From contig JAODBJ010000048.1 of NCBI GenBank assembly GCA_025463905.1, forward strand, positions 1 to 42,133: a DNA stretch of 42,133 nt, in the 5' to 3' direction. The stretch is from Actinomycetes bacterium. Its GTDB lineage: Bacteria; Actinomycetota; Acidimicrobiia; IMCC26256; PALSA-610. Numbering within the stretch: the stretch's first letter is position 1; the number at the start of each line of letters is the position of its first letter. A model generated the notes under the pieces. That model did no database searches. It saw nothing but the letters and a program-made list of their open reading frames with translations, and was not told the origin of the DNA. The position numbers and the translations under genes are program-made. Below, piece after piece: positions 17,235 to 26,492 of the stretch.

Positions 17235-17971
17235 GTGCGGGTGCCGATCAAACGAGTCGCGAGGATGATCGCGCCGAGCCCGAGCACGATTCCGGCCGCG
17301 CCTTCGGCCAGGGGGCCAGCATGCCACAGCGGGTTTCCGCCCCGATCGTCCGGATGATCGAGCGTCTCGATGTACGCGACGAGGTCGTTCAGTTGCGTGT
17401 CGGTGATCGCTGCGGTGCCGAACGCGGGCATCGGGTCGGGGCCCGTGCGCACGGCCTCGGCAATCTGAGTGGGTGTCGATGCGTAGAGCGCGGGCGCTTC
17501 ACGGTTCGCGAGTGCGCCCCCGTTACCCGCCCAGGAATGGCAGGCCGCGCAGTTCAGCCGGTACTGCACGCCGCCCTCCGCGACGTTGGCTCCCACCGTC
17601 GACACTCTCGGGATCGGGGGTCCACCGCCGGTGAGCGCGGCGACGTAGCGAACCAGCGCGTCGATCTCGCTGCGCGGATATTTGGGAGGGCGACGATCGA
17701 TACGGATGCCGTGATGGCCGGGAGGAAGCGGCATGCGACCGGTCGATACCCAGTAGTCGATCGCCGCCGCGCCGACCTTGAGCAACGACGGCCCCTCCGG
17801 CGTTCCGCGACCGTCGGCGCCGTGGCAGACCGCGCAGTCGCTCAGGTACACATCCCGCACCGGCCGGGGTGCTTCAACCGCAGAAACGCTGCCACCGACG
17901 AACGTCGCGCCGAACGCCACCGCGACGCCGAACGCGAAGCACGGTGCCGCGACGAGCACCCCCGCCTTCAT
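17231..17971 (-). CDS. qcrC: Dihaem cytochrome c subunit of quinol:cytochrome c reductase
   Basis: The 246-residue protein has two c-type haem domains, CAVCH at residues 46-50 and CAACH at 141-145. Likely Met ligands are in RMPLPPG and DPMPAF. The N-terminal hydrophobic segment acts as a signal or anchor, and a C-terminal helix (about residues 222-242) holds it in the membrane. This dihaem form is the actinobacterial QcrC, which replaces a free cytochrome c by wiring the bc1 complex directly to the oxidase. The ATG at 17971 is chosen because a GGGAGGG Shine-Dalgarno sits just upstream; longer frames lack this. It is the first gene of the eight-gene respiratory operon. Confidence 0.93.
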   Translation of the reverse strand: MKAGVLVAAPCFAFGVAVAFGATFVGGSVSAVEAPRPVRDVYLSDCAVCHGADGRGTPEGPSLLKVGAAAIDYWVSTGRMPLPPGHHGIRIDRRPPKYPRSEIDALVRYVAALTGGGPPIPRVSTVGANVAEGGVQYRLNCAACHSWAGNGGALANREAPALYASTPTQIAEAVRTGPDPMPAFGTAAITDTQLNDLVAYIETLDHPDDRGGNPLWHAGPLAEGAAGIVLGLGAIILATRLIGTRT

Positions 17972-18098
17972 AGGCCCTCCCTCGAAGCGCGGCCCGTTCA
18001 GTTTTCCCGCACTCGCGCCCTTCGAACCCACACGACCGCGTCGCACCGCGAACCACTCCTACGTTTCGACCGCACGGGCACGAGGGAACGCCGATCGC

Positions 18099-19151
18099 AT
18101 GGGCACCACGATGCTGGCGGACCTGCGAGAGTGCCGGCTCTCGTGGTCGGACGACGCCCAACCGGGCCTCCACCGTCGCCGCGTGGGCCGCGGGTTCACG
18201 TACGTCGGCCCCGACGGCCGAGTCGAACGCGATCCCGCAGTCCGCGCCCGGGTGAAGGCGCTCGCGATTCCTCCAGCATGGGCCGACGTATGGATCTGCG
18301 CCAGTCCCAACGGCCACCTACAAGCGACGGGCCGCGACGCGCGTGGGCGCAAGCAGTACCGCTACCACCCGCGCTTCCGTGAGCACTGCGAGCTCACGAA
18401 GTTCGATCATCTCGCCGTCTTCGGTCGTGTCCTGCCCCGCATTCGCGCGCGCGTGGCCGACGACATTGCGAGACCCGGGCTCCCCCGCGAGAAAGTTGTC
18501 GCCACGGTCGTGCGTCTGCTGGAAGCAACCCTCGTGCGGGTCGGCAACGAGGAGTACGCGAAGCAGAACGGCGCCTTCGGCCTTACGACGTTGCGCAACC
18601 GTCATGCGCGCCTCGATCGAGGCGCGGTGCGGTTCGTGTTCCGCGGCAAGAGCGGGCGCGACCACGAAGTCTCCGTCACTGACGCGAGCTTGTGCCGGAT
18701 CATCCGCAAGTGCCAAGACCTGCCGGGCCAGTTGCTGTTTCAGTACGTCGAGGACGGTGAGCCGCGCCCGGTTTCGTCGACCGACGTGAACGACTACCTC
18801 CGAGAAACGACCGAACACGAAGACGTGACGGCCAAAGAATTCCGTACATGGATGGCAACCGTGATCAGTGCGAGTTCTCTCGCATCGCTGCCCGAACCGA
18901 GTAGCGACCGCGAAGCGCGCCGCGCGGTCACCGAGACGATTGGATTCGTGAGCCGCCACCTCGGCAACACGCCCGCGGTTTGCCGGCGCAGCTACGTGCA
19001 CCCAACCGTTATCGACGCGTTCCATAGCGGCGTGCTCGCCGAGCAGTGGACCGCGCCCGTCCCCCGCGTGCGAGGTCTCGTCGTCGACGAACGTCGTCTC
19101 CTGGCACTCCTGGACCGCGGCCAGTCGTCGGCGGCTCGGAACGCGGCGTGA
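18099..19151 (+). CDS. DNA topoisomerase IB (eukaryote/poxvirus-like)
   Basis: The 350-residue enzyme relaxes supercoils by a 3'-phosphotyrosyl intermediate. It matches the bacterial TopIB family: N-terminal RRVGRGFTYVGPDG, WICASPNGHLQATGRDARGRKQYRYH, then the catalytic regions GLTTLRNRH (Arg), FRGKSGRDHEV (Lys), KEFRTWMATV (Arg) and the nucleophile Tyr299 in CRRSYVHP. The LGNTPAVCR lead-in to the tyrosine is diagnostic. The start is the ATG at 18099 with GAGGGA upstream; an open reading frame extends further 5' but only antisense to qcrC. It is divergent from the respiratory operon across a 127-bp gap that must hold both promoters; no clear -35/-10 pair was identified there. Confidence 0.93.
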   Translation: MGTTMLADLRECRLSWSDDAQPGLHRRRVGRGFTYVGPDGRVERDPAVRARVKALAIPPAWADVWICASPNGHLQATGRDARGRKQYRYHPRFREHCELTKFDHLAVFGRVLPRIRARVADDIARPGLPREKVVATVVRLLEATLVRVGNEEYAKQNGAFGLTTLRNRHARLDRGAVRFVFRGKSGRDHEVSVTDASLCRIIRKCQDLPGQLLFQYVEDGEPRPVSSTDVNDYLRETTEHEDVTAKEFRTWMATVISASSLASLPEPSSDREARRAVTETIGFVSRHLGNTPAVCRRSYVHPTVIDAFHSGVLAEQWTAPVPRVRGLVVDERRLLALLDRGQSSAARNAA

Positions 19152-19192
19152 CGACGTGACGACCAACGACGCATCGAATGAGGAGGACTCCA

Positions 19193-20173
19193 ATGGAAGT
19201 CGGGTACGCGATTTCGAGTGAGGAACTCGACCCGAACCAGATCGTGCGGGCGGCCGCGCGGGCGGAGGAAGCGGGCTTCAGCACCGCTTGGGTGAGCGAC
19301 CATTTCCATCCCTGGATCGACGCCCAGGGAGAAAGCCCGTTCGTGTGGAGTTCCCTCGGTGGCATCGCCACCGTCACCGAACGCATGCGGGTGGGCACGG
19401 GTGTGACGTGTCCGACCGTGCGCATCCACCCGGCGATCATCGCTCACGCGGCCGCGACCACGCAGGTGATGTTCGACGGACGATTTTTCCTCGGTGTCGG
19501 CACCGGCGAGAACCTCAACGAGCACATCGTGGGGCAGCGATGGCCCGAGGCCGCGGTCCGCATCGACATGCTCGAAGAGGCGGTCGGGGTGATCCGCCAG
19601 CTTTGGAGCGGCCGCCAAGAGAGCCATCACGGGCGGTACTTCACGGTCGAGAACGCGCGTATCTACACGATGCCCGACACTCTGCCGCCGATCTACGTAT
19701 CGGCGTTCGGCCCGCACGCGGTCGAGATGGCGGCACGGTGCGGAGACGGTCTCGTCAGCACGCGACCCGACCGTGACCTGCTCCAGAAGTACGACGACCA
19801 CGGCGGCCGCGGTCCGAAGCTCGGACAGATCAAAGTGTGCTGGGCCGAACGCGAGTCGGACGCGCGCGAGCTGGCATGGGAACGGTGGCCAACGTCGGGC
19901 TTGATCGGCGAGTTGAGCCAAGAGCTACCGACACCGAAGCACTTCGAACAAGCGGTGGCGCCGCTGCACGAAGAGGACGTGGTGAGCTCCTTCTCGCTCG
20001 GTCCCGACCCGGAGCCCTACCTCGAATCGCTCGCGAAGTACGCCGACGCCGGATACGACGAGGTGTACATCACCCAGATCGGTCCCGACCAAGACGGATT
20101 TCTTCGCTTCTTCGAACGCGAACTACGGCCCGCGCTCGAGACGCACTTCGAACGCCACCGACAGCCGGCCTGA
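19193..20173 (+). CDS. LLM-class F420-dependent oxidoreductase (FGD/TIGR03557-like)
   Basis: The 326-residue luciferase-like TIM-barrel enzyme probably uses coenzyme F420. Its opening MEVGYAISSEELDP, WVSDHFHPWID, GTGVTCPTVRIHPAIIAHAAATT, FLGVGTGENLNEH and IYVSAFGP segments match the F420-dependent glucose-6-phosphate dehydrogenase-related subfamily. The natural substrate is unknown, and true FGD activity is not implied. The ATG at 19193 is chosen because GAGGAGGA lies 5-12 bp upstream; another ATG at 19178 lies before that Shine-Dalgarno. It precedes the formate dehydrogenase genes by 61 bp; linkage of formate and F420 metabolism is possible but unproven. Confidence 0.9.
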   Translation: MEVGYAISSEELDPNQIVRAAARAEEAGFSTAWVSDHFHPWIDAQGESPFVWSSLGGIATVTERMRVGTGVTCPTVRIHPAIIAHAAATTQVMFDGRFFLGVGTGENLNEHIVGQRWPEAAVRIDMLEEAVGVIRQLWSGRQESHHGRYFTVENARIYTMPDTLPPIYVSAFGPHAVEMAARCGDGLVSTRPDRDLLQKYDDHGGRGPKLGQIKVCWAERESDARELAWERWPTSGLIGELSQELPTPKHFEQAVAPLHEEDVVSSFSLGPDPEPYLESLAKYADAGYDEVYITQIGPDQDGFLRFFERELRPALETHFERHRQPA

Positions 20174-20234
20174 TGGGACGTCAACCCCGTTACGGCGCGG
20201 TTTGCGTGCCGATCGCGGTGGGTAGCCGCCGCAC

Positions 20235-23200
20235 GTGCGCCTCAGGGATGCTGCGACGCGATGGTTCGACCGCTGGCCGGTAGCGCGGCAACTGAAGGCG
20301 CGCGACCTCCTCGGTCGCGGCGCGACATCGGCGTCGGAGAAGACGCAACGGCTGCGACCGCGAACCGAGACCGCCGACCGCGTCGTGCGTTCGGTGTGCC
20401 CGTACTGCGCGGTGGGATGCGGCCAACTCGTCTACGTCCAGAACGAGCAGATCACCCAGATCGAAGGCGACCCCGATAGCCCCATCTCGCGCGGCCGGCT
20501 CTGCCCGAAAGGTTCGGCAACCCGCTCGCTCGTGACGGGCGAACGATTGTCGACGGTGAAGTACCGCCGCCCCCACGCGCGCGAATGGGAAGAGATCCCG
20601 CTCGATCGCGCCATGGACATGATCGCCGATCGGATCATCGAGACGCGGCGCGCGACCTGGGAAGACCGCGATTCGCGCGGTCGTCCCCTCCACCGCACCC
20701 TCGGCTTCGCGCATCTCGGTGGCGCCACGCTCGACAACGAGGAGAACTACCTCCTCAAGAAGCTCTACACGGCCTTGGGCGCGTTGCAGATCGAGAACCA
20801 GGCGCGCATATGACACTCCTCGACCGTCCCCAGTTTGGGGACATCCTTCGGTCGCGGTGGCGCCACCACATTCCAACAGGACCTGCAGAACTCGGACTGC
20901 ATCTTGATCATGGGCTCGAACATGGCCGAGTGCCATCCGGTCGGGTTCCAATGGGTGGTGGAAGCGAAACAACGCGGCGCCAAGGTGATTCACATCGACC
21001 CGCGCTTCAGCCGCACGAGCGCGATCGCCGACGTGTTCGTACCGGTGCGCGCCGGGAGCGACATCGCGTTCCTCGGCGGCATCGTCAACTACATCCTCAG
21101 CAACGGCCGTGAGTTTCGCGACTACGTCGTTCCGTACACGAACGCCGGAACGATCGTCAGCGACGACTTTCAGGACACCGAAGATCTCGACGGCCTGTTC
21201 TCGGGTTGGGATCCGGAATCGGGCACGTACCGCGACGACACGTGGCAGTACAAGGACGCGCCGACTGCCGCGTCGGCCGGCGATCGCGAGGTCGCGGAAT
21301 CGGGTGTGGCGCACGGCGAGGCGCACGGCAGCCACGGCGCGTCCGCCGGCGGCAAACCGCCCCACTTCGACGCGACCTTGGAACACCCGCGCTGCGTGTT
21401 CCAGATCCTCAAGCGTCACTTTGCGCGTTACACGCCGGAGGTCGTCGAGCGCCTGTGCGGCGTGCCGGAAGAGTCATTCGTGAAGGTCGCCGAAACATTG
21501 TGCGAGAACAGCGGACGCGAGCGTACAAGCGCGTTGTGCTACGCGGTCGGGTGGACGCAACACACGGTCGGCGTCCAGTACATCCGCACCGCCGCGATCA
21601 TCCAGTTGCTGTTGGGCAACATCGGCCGGCCGGGCGGAGGGATCCTCGCGTTGCGCGGACACGCGTCGATCCAAGGCTCCACCGACATCCCGACGCTCTA
21701 CGACCTGCTGCCGGGATACATCCCGCAGCCCCACGTCGCGCACACAGACCTCGAGACCTTCGTCGAACACGACGCGGCGAGTACCGGGTACTGGGGCAAC
21801 ATGAAGGCCTACACCGTGAGCCTCCTGAAGGCATGGTGGGGCGAAAACGCAACGCCGGAAAACGACTACGGCTTCGACTACATCCCGCGCATCACCGGCG
21901 ACCACTCGACCTATCCAACGACGCTGGGCATGATCGACGGCACGGTGAAGGGGTACCTCGTCATCGGCGAGAACCCCGCCGTCGGTTCCGCCAACTCCAA
22001 GACGCATCGCATGGCGCTGGCGGCGCTCGACTGGTTGGTGGTGCGCGACTTCTACGAGATCGAGAGCGCGTCGTTCTGGTACGACTCCCCCGAAATCGAA
22101 ACCGGCGAACTCCGCACGGACGACATCGGCACCGAAGTGTTCCTGATGCCGGCGGCCGCGCACACCGAGAAGGACGGCACGTTCACCAATACGCAACGGC
22201 TGCTCCAGTGGCACCACCAAGCGGTGGAACCCACCGGCGACACGCGTTCGGACCTGTGGTTCGCGTTCCATCTCGGCCGAATCATCCGCGAGAAGCTGCG
22301 CGATTCCGTCGAGTCGCGCGATCGCGCAATCCTCGATCTCACCTGGGACTACCCGACCCACGGCGCGACCGACGACCCGGCGGCCGACGCCGTGCTGCGC
22401 GAGATCAACGGCTGGGACGCGTCGCACCGCGCACTGTCCTCGTACACCGAACTGAAGGACGACGGCTCGACGGCGTGCGGTTGTTGGATCTACTGCGGCT
22501 GCTACGCCAACGACACGAACCAAACCGCGCGTCGCACGCCCGGCCGCGAGCAGAACTGGGTTGCGCCCGAATGGGGATGGGCGTGGCCCGCGAACCGACG
22601 CGTGCTCTACAACCGCGCGTCCGCCGATCCCGACGGCAAACCGTGGTCGGAGCGAAAGAAATACACGTGGTGGGATGACACCAAGCAGGAGTGGACCGGT
22701 TACGACGTCGCGGACTTCGAAAAGACCAAACCGCCTTCGTATGAGCCCGCGGAGGGCGCGTCGGCCGAACACGCCATCAGTGGAACTGAACCGTTCATCA
22801 TGCAGTCGGACGGTCGTGGATGGCTCTACGTGCCCAGCGGTTTGCGCGACGGCCCGCTGCCTGCGCACTACGAGCCGCACGAGTCGCCGGTCCGCAATGT
22901 CCTCTACGGCCAGCAGGCAAACCCCGCCCGGCAGCAGTTTCCTCGCAAGGACAACCGCTACAACCCGAGCGCGGGCGAGCAAGGTGCGGACGTGTTTCCG
23001 TATGTCGCCACGACCTACCGCCTCACCGAGCACCACACGGCTGGTGCCATGTCGAGGACCATCGCGCACCTCGCCGAGTTACAGCCTGCCTTCTTCTGTG
23101 AAGTGAGCCCGGCGCTCGCGGAGGAACGCGGCCTCCGGCACGGCGGTTGGGCGACGATCGTTACGAGTCGCACTGCAGTGGAGGCCCGAGTGCTCGTGAC

Positions 23201-23462
23201 CGATCGCATCCCGCCGTTGCAGGTCGACGGTCGCGTCGTGCACCAGGTCGGGTTGCCGTACCACTGGGGTACGCGCGGCCTGACCACGGGCGACTCCGCC
23301 AACGACCTCGCGAGCATCGTGCTCGACCCGAACGTCCACATCCAGGAAGTCAAAGCACTGACGTGCGACGTCGTTGCGGGGCGCCGGCCGCGGGGGCCGA
23401 AGCTCCTCGCGTTCGTGGCTGAGTACCAGCGACGCGTCGAACACCGGGAAGACCGAGCATGA
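20235..23462 (+). CDS. fdnG: Formate dehydrogenase-N-type catalytic subunit, selenocysteine-containing
   Basis: This is a single 1075-residue reading frame interrupted by one in-frame TGA (20811-20813), read as selenocysteine at residue 193. The context QARI-Sec-HSSTV matches the ARV-U-HGPTV site of E. coli FdnG, and the same family continues in frame on both sides, so it is not a frameshift or pseudogene. A [4Fe-4S] site is formed by C55, C58, C62 and C90 (CPYCAVGC ... GRLCPKG). The bis-molybdopterin domain follows, and AECHPVGFQW is typical. No twin-arginine signal is present, so the subunit probably stays in the cytoplasm. A Cys cluster (C748, C750, C754, C756) and a His/Gly-rich insert are extra relative to E. 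coli. It starts with GTG, with a weak Shine-Dalgarno. Confidence 0.93.
20811..20854 (+). promoter_or_regulatory. Bacterial SECIS element after the in-frame UGA
   Basis: Eight nucleotides after the UGA (20811-20813), a two-part hairpin forms. The outer stem CGACC/GGTCG (20821-20825 with 20850-20854) and the inner stem GTCCCC/GGGGAC (20826-20831 with 20837-20842) are separated by a 7-nt bulge on the 3' side (20843-20849). The pentaloop is AGTTT (20832-20836). Position and apical-loop distance (about 19-23 nt from UGA) fit bacterial SECIS hairpins read by SelB. The loop differs from the GGUCU of E. coli fdhF, so it needs the organism's own SelB. Confidence 0.8.
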
Positions 23463-24271
23463 CCGAGCGGGTGGGCTTCTTCACTGATACGACGCTATGC
23501 ATCGGCTGCAAAGCGTGCGAGGTGGCCTGCAAGGAGTGGAACAACGTGCCCGAGGACGGCATCGATTTTCTCGCGATGTCGTACGACAACACGGGCGCGC
23601 TCGGTGCCAGCACATGGCGACACGTCGCATTCATCGAGCAGCAGGTTCCTCGCGAACGCGCGCCGGCGCTGCCCGACCAAGCGGTGGTTGCGGGGGCCGA
23701 CACCGGCGTTCGTTGGCTCATGTCGTCCGACGTGTGCAAGCACTGCACGCACGCGGCGTGCCTCGACGTTTGCCCCACCGGCGCGATACTCCGAACCGAG
23801 TTCGGCACCGTCGTGGTTCAAGAAGATGTGTGCAACGGGTGCGGGTACTGCATCGTTGCGTGCCCGTTCGGTGTCATCGGTCAACGCGAGGCCGACGGAC
23901 GCGCGTGGAAATGCACGATGTGTTACGACCGCCTTCGGGGCGGCCTCGAGCCGGCCTGCGCGAAGGCATGCCCGACGGAGTCGATCCAGTTCGGGCCGCT
24001 CGACGAGTTGCGTCTGCGTGCGGCCGAACGAGTGAAGACACTGCACGAGTCGGGAGTTGCCGAGGCCCGCCTCTACGGCGAGGACCCAGACGACGGGGTC
24101 GGAGGGGCAGGCGCGTTCTTCTTGTTGCTCGACGAGCCCGAGGTGTACCGCCTTCCCCCCAATCCGGTCGTCACGACGCGCGACATCGCGTCGTGCTGGC
24201 GGTCGGCCACAGTCGCCGCCGGCGCGCTCGTGGCCGGCGCGTTCGTTGCCTTCACGCGTGGTCGACGATGA
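23459..24271 (+). CDS. fdnH: Formate dehydrogenase iron-sulfur subunit
   Basis: The 270-residue ferredoxin-like electron-transfer subunit can carry four [4Fe-4S] clusters. The cysteine sets are CIGCKACEVACKEWN, CKHCTHAACLDVCP, CNGCGYCIVACP and CTMCYDRLRGG...CAKACP. It matches FdnH/FdoH in order and spacing. A single hydrophobic helix near the C-terminus (about residues 246-264) would anchor it to the membrane next to the NrfD-like subunit. The ATG overlaps the stop of the catalytic subunit gene (ATGA at 23459-23462), and its own stop overlaps the next ATG. The three genes are therefore a tightly coupled operon carrying electrons from the molybdopterin site to the membrane. Confidence 0.95.
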   Translation: MTERVGFFTDTTLCIGCKACEVACKEWNNVPEDGIDFLAMSYDNTGALGASTWRHVAFIEQQVPRERAPALPDQAVVAGADTGVRWLMSSDVCKHCTHAACLDVCPTGAILRTEFGTVVVQEDVCNGCGYCIVACPFGVIGQREADGRAWKCTMCYDRLRGGLEPACAKACPTESIQFGPLDELRLRAAERVKTLHESGVAEARLYGEDPDDGVGGAGAFFLLLDEPEVYRLPPNPVVTTRDIASCWRSATVAAGALVAGAFVAFTRGRR

Positions 24272-25182
24272 CCGACACGTCGCCCGCAGGGCAGGTCCGC
24301 ACGTACTACGGCCAGCCGGTGCTCAAGCGGCCGACGTGGACGTTCTATATCCCGTCGTACTTCTATCTCGGTGGTCTTGCTGCCGGATCGTCGCTCCTCG
24401 CGGCGGGCGCGGACGCGACCGGCGACCAGCCGCTTGCTCGCGCGGCGCGCGTGACGGCGCTCGGCGCGCTCGGCGTCGGCATGCCGGCACTCGTGGCCGA
24501 CCTCGGACGCCCGGCGCGTTTCCACCACATGCTGCGCGTGGTTCGCCCAACCTCGCCGATGAACGTGGGCTCGTGGTTGCTGTCGGCGTACGGGCCGATG
24601 GTCGGCATTGCCGCCTTGTCGGACGTCACGGGTCGCGCCCGAGTGCTCGGTGCGGTCGCGACGTGGGGCGCGGCGGCGCTTGCTCCGGGCGTCGCCACCT
24701 ATACCGGCGTGCTGCTGGCTGACACCGCAATCCCGGCGTGGCACGACGCCCGCCGCATGATCCCCGCGTTGTTCGCGGCGGGCGCCGCCGCGTCATCCGG
24801 CGGTATCGCGACCGTGATCCTTCCCGACGCCAAGCCGGCGCGGTCGTTCGCCATCGGTGGAGCGCTCACCGAGGCCGCGATTGCTTCGACACATCATCGC
24901 CGGCTGCCCGAGGAGGTCGCGCGTGCGTACAACACCGGACGCCCCGCCACGTTGCAGCGGTTCGCGAGCGCCGCGTCTCTCGCGGGCGCGTTCCTCGTCG
25001 CGTCGGCGGGACGATCCCGCGTGCGCGCCCGGCTCGGCGGCGCGGTAATTGCCGCAGGCGCGCTCGCGGAACGATTCGCCGTCACCGAGGCCGGCCACGC
25101 TTCGGCCGCGGACCCCGTCGCGACGATTGGTCCGCAGCGCGCCACGCGCGCCCAGATCGCTCCGGCCGGTGCGTGTCTGTAG
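24268..25182 (+). CDS. NrfD/PsrC-type membrane subunit of formate dehydrogenase
   Basis: The 304-residue polytopic protein has about eight hydrophobic helices and the NrfD family start RPTWTFYIPSYFYLGGLAAGSSLLA, then LGRPARFHHMLRVVRPTSPMNVGSW. NrfD proteins have no haem and reduce or oxidise quinones at the membrane. This replaces the cytochrome b gamma subunit found in E. coli FDH-N, a substitution known from several actinobacterial formate dehydrogenases. The ATG overlaps the fdnH stop. It should pass formate electrons to menaquinone, so this enzyme can feed the qcr-cta chain encoded in the same window. No fdhD or fdhE is seen downstream. Confidence 0.9.
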   Translation: MTDTSPAGQVRTYYGQPVLKRPTWTFYIPSYFYLGGLAAGSSLLAAGADATGDQPLARAARVTALGALGVGMPALVADLGRPARFHHMLRVVRPTSPMNVGSWLLSAYGPMVGIAALSDVTGRARVLGAVATWGAAALAPGVATYTGVLLADTAIPAWHDARRMIPALFAAGAAASSGGIATVILPDAKPARSFAIGGALTEAAIASTHHRRLPEEVARAYNTGRPATLQRFASAASLAGAFLVASAGRSRVRARLGGAVIAAGALAERFAVTEAGHASAADPVATIGPQRATRAQIAPAGACL

Positions 25183-25208
25183 CAACGCGCATGGTGGAGT
25201 AGAGGGCA

Positions 25209-25580
25209 GTGATAGAGATCGAAGCCAACAACGTTCGCGACATCCGGCGCGTGCGTGAGGACGTCCGAAATGCCCTGGAGGGCAACGATCACGACCGGCC
25301 GCATGCTGCCGACGTTTCGGCCGTCGTGCACGAACTCCTCGTTGCCGCGTTCGAACTGCACACTGCCGGACCGGTCGTCGTGCGCATCGAGAACTTCTCG
25401 TTGCTCACCAGCGTTCGGCTTCAGTGCAGCTCGCGGCTGGACTTGAGGGACAGCCAGTTCGACCTGCGCGAGCGCGTGCTCACCGCACTGACGATCGCGT
25501 TCGGCACGAGAGTGACCGCGGACGGCGGGACCGAGCTCTGGGCCGAGGTCCCGCGCGCCGCGCGGATCACGACCTCGTAA
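25209..25580 (+). CDS. Small unknown protein, possibly degenerate HATPase-like
   Basis: The 123-residue soluble protein starts with GTG at 25209, with a purine-rich ggagtagagggca stretch before it. The middle segment VVHELLVAAFELHTAGPVVVRIEN vaguely recalls the N-box helix and strand of RsbW-type anti-sigma ATPases (E-L-x-x-A), and the end GTELWAEVPR recalls the closing strand. The ATP-lid glycines are not visible, so this is only a suggestion. It lies 26 bp after the formate dehydrogenase operon and could be co-transcribed. No confident family assignment is possible. Confidence 0.6.
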   Translation: MIEIEANNVRDIRRVREDVRNALEGNDHDRPHAADVSAVVHELLVAAFELHTAGPVVVRIENFSLLTSVRLQCSSRLDLRDSQFDLRERVLTALTIAFGTRVTADGGTELWAEVPRAARITTS

Positions 25581-25585
25581 CTCGG

Positions 25586-25744
25586 CTACCAGCGATACCA
25601 GCGCGCGTTCTCGCCGGAACGGAACGCGAACCCCGCGATCCACAGAATCGCGAATACCACGGCCAAGATCCAAAGCGCGTGAATGGCGAAGCCAAGGCCG
25701 CCGAAGAGCAACGCAAGCAGCAACACCAGCAGTACGAGTCCCAT
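25586..25744 (-). CDS. 52-residue hydrophobic membrane protein
   Basis: This small protein has two adjacent hydrophobic segments (about residues 2-17 and 21-41) and a short charged tail, FRSGENARWYRW. It resembles the small two-helix hydrophobic proteins of the lmo0937 type, common in Gram-positive bacteria and of unknown function. The ATG at 25744 is preceded by AAGGAGG with good spacing, which fixes the start against an earlier ATG nine codons upstream. It is convergent with the preceding small gene, with 5 bp between the stops, and divergent from the next gene. Confidence 0.75.
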   Translation of the reverse strand: MGLVLLVLLLALLFGGLGFAIHALWILAVVFAILWIAGFAFRSGENARWYRW

Positions 25745-25823
25745 GTTCCGGCCTCCTTCCAGGCTGGTCATCCTGTACCCCGCCCGTCACGTACGGGAAA
25801 CGGTTGAGACACATACGGCGAAC

Positions 25824-26492
25824 ATGGTGGCGTTCGTGATCCCCACCGACTACCGCGGCTGCTGGCGACGCGTATCCATCACGGTGGGCGACAACCCCCC
25901 GCGTGCCAACCAGACGGTCATGTGGCTGCAGGCCGCGCACGGCTTCGGCGACGTGCGAATCCCACTGGACGCAGACGGCGAGACGAGTTGCTTCAGCGGC
26001 GTGACGACGCTCGATCGCAGCGGCAGCGTCCCGCGTCTGCGATGGGCTCACGATCTCAACCTCGAGCCGATCTTCCCCGCCGACGAAGGAGACGTCGAGT
26101 GGCACGGCGACGATCTCCACGAGAGCGGCGAGTTCACGATCGACGGCGCGGTCGTGCCCTACGTAGAGGTATGGCGGCGTGAACCGTGCAGCAACGGTGA
26201 ACAGGTTGTGCTGACCACGCAGGCGGAGCGGGCGCCGAGCGTTTTCGGTCGATGGGTTCGCGTCGGTGATCACAGCCTGCTGATCGTCGATCGTCGCGCT
26301 GCCGGCGGTGCGTTCACGGCGCGATACCTGCGCCGCGATCCCGCCGGCGTTTGGCGCGAAGCACTCGCCCTCGGCGATGAACCGATCAAAGACAGCCCAC
26401 CCGACGCGACCACGCTGCGCGCCGGCGACCACGTCGCGATCGGCGACCTTCAATGGCACGTCGACGAAGCCGCCACCCCCAACTCGTTTTGA
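25824..26492 (+). CDS. Unknown soluble protein, stop codon inside a palindromic repeat
   Basis: The 222-residue cytoplasmic protein has no signal peptide or helices. Its opening TDYRGCWRRVSITVGDN and WLQAAHGFGDVRIP segments suggest a beta-barrel or lipocalin-like fold, but I do not recognise a named family. Trp residues are frequent (WRR, WLQ, WAHD, VEWHG, WRRE, WHVDEA). The ATG at 25824 is chosen because the preceding in-frame region is antisense to the small membrane gene. The last codons, NSF and the stop (26481-26492), lie within the first copy of the 60-bp palindrome, so the repeat supplies the end of this reading frame. Confidence 0.7.
   Translation: MVAFVIPTDYRGCWRRVSITVGDNPPRANQTVMWLQAAHGFGDVRIPLDADGETSCFSGVTTLDRSGSVPRLRWAHDLNLEPIFPADEGDVEWHGDDLHESGEFTIDGAVVPYVEVWRREPCSNGEQVVLTTQAERAPSVFGRWVRVGDHSLLIVDRRAAGGAFTARYLRRDPAGVWREALALGDEPIKDSPPDATTLRAGDHVAIGDLQWHVDEAATPNSF

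Noticed and set aside
20811-20813. In-frame stop splitting the formate dehydrogenase gene, as if a pseudogene or sequencing error
   Set aside because: The position is that of the catalytic selenocysteine, homology continues in the same frame, and a SECIS-like hairpin follows.
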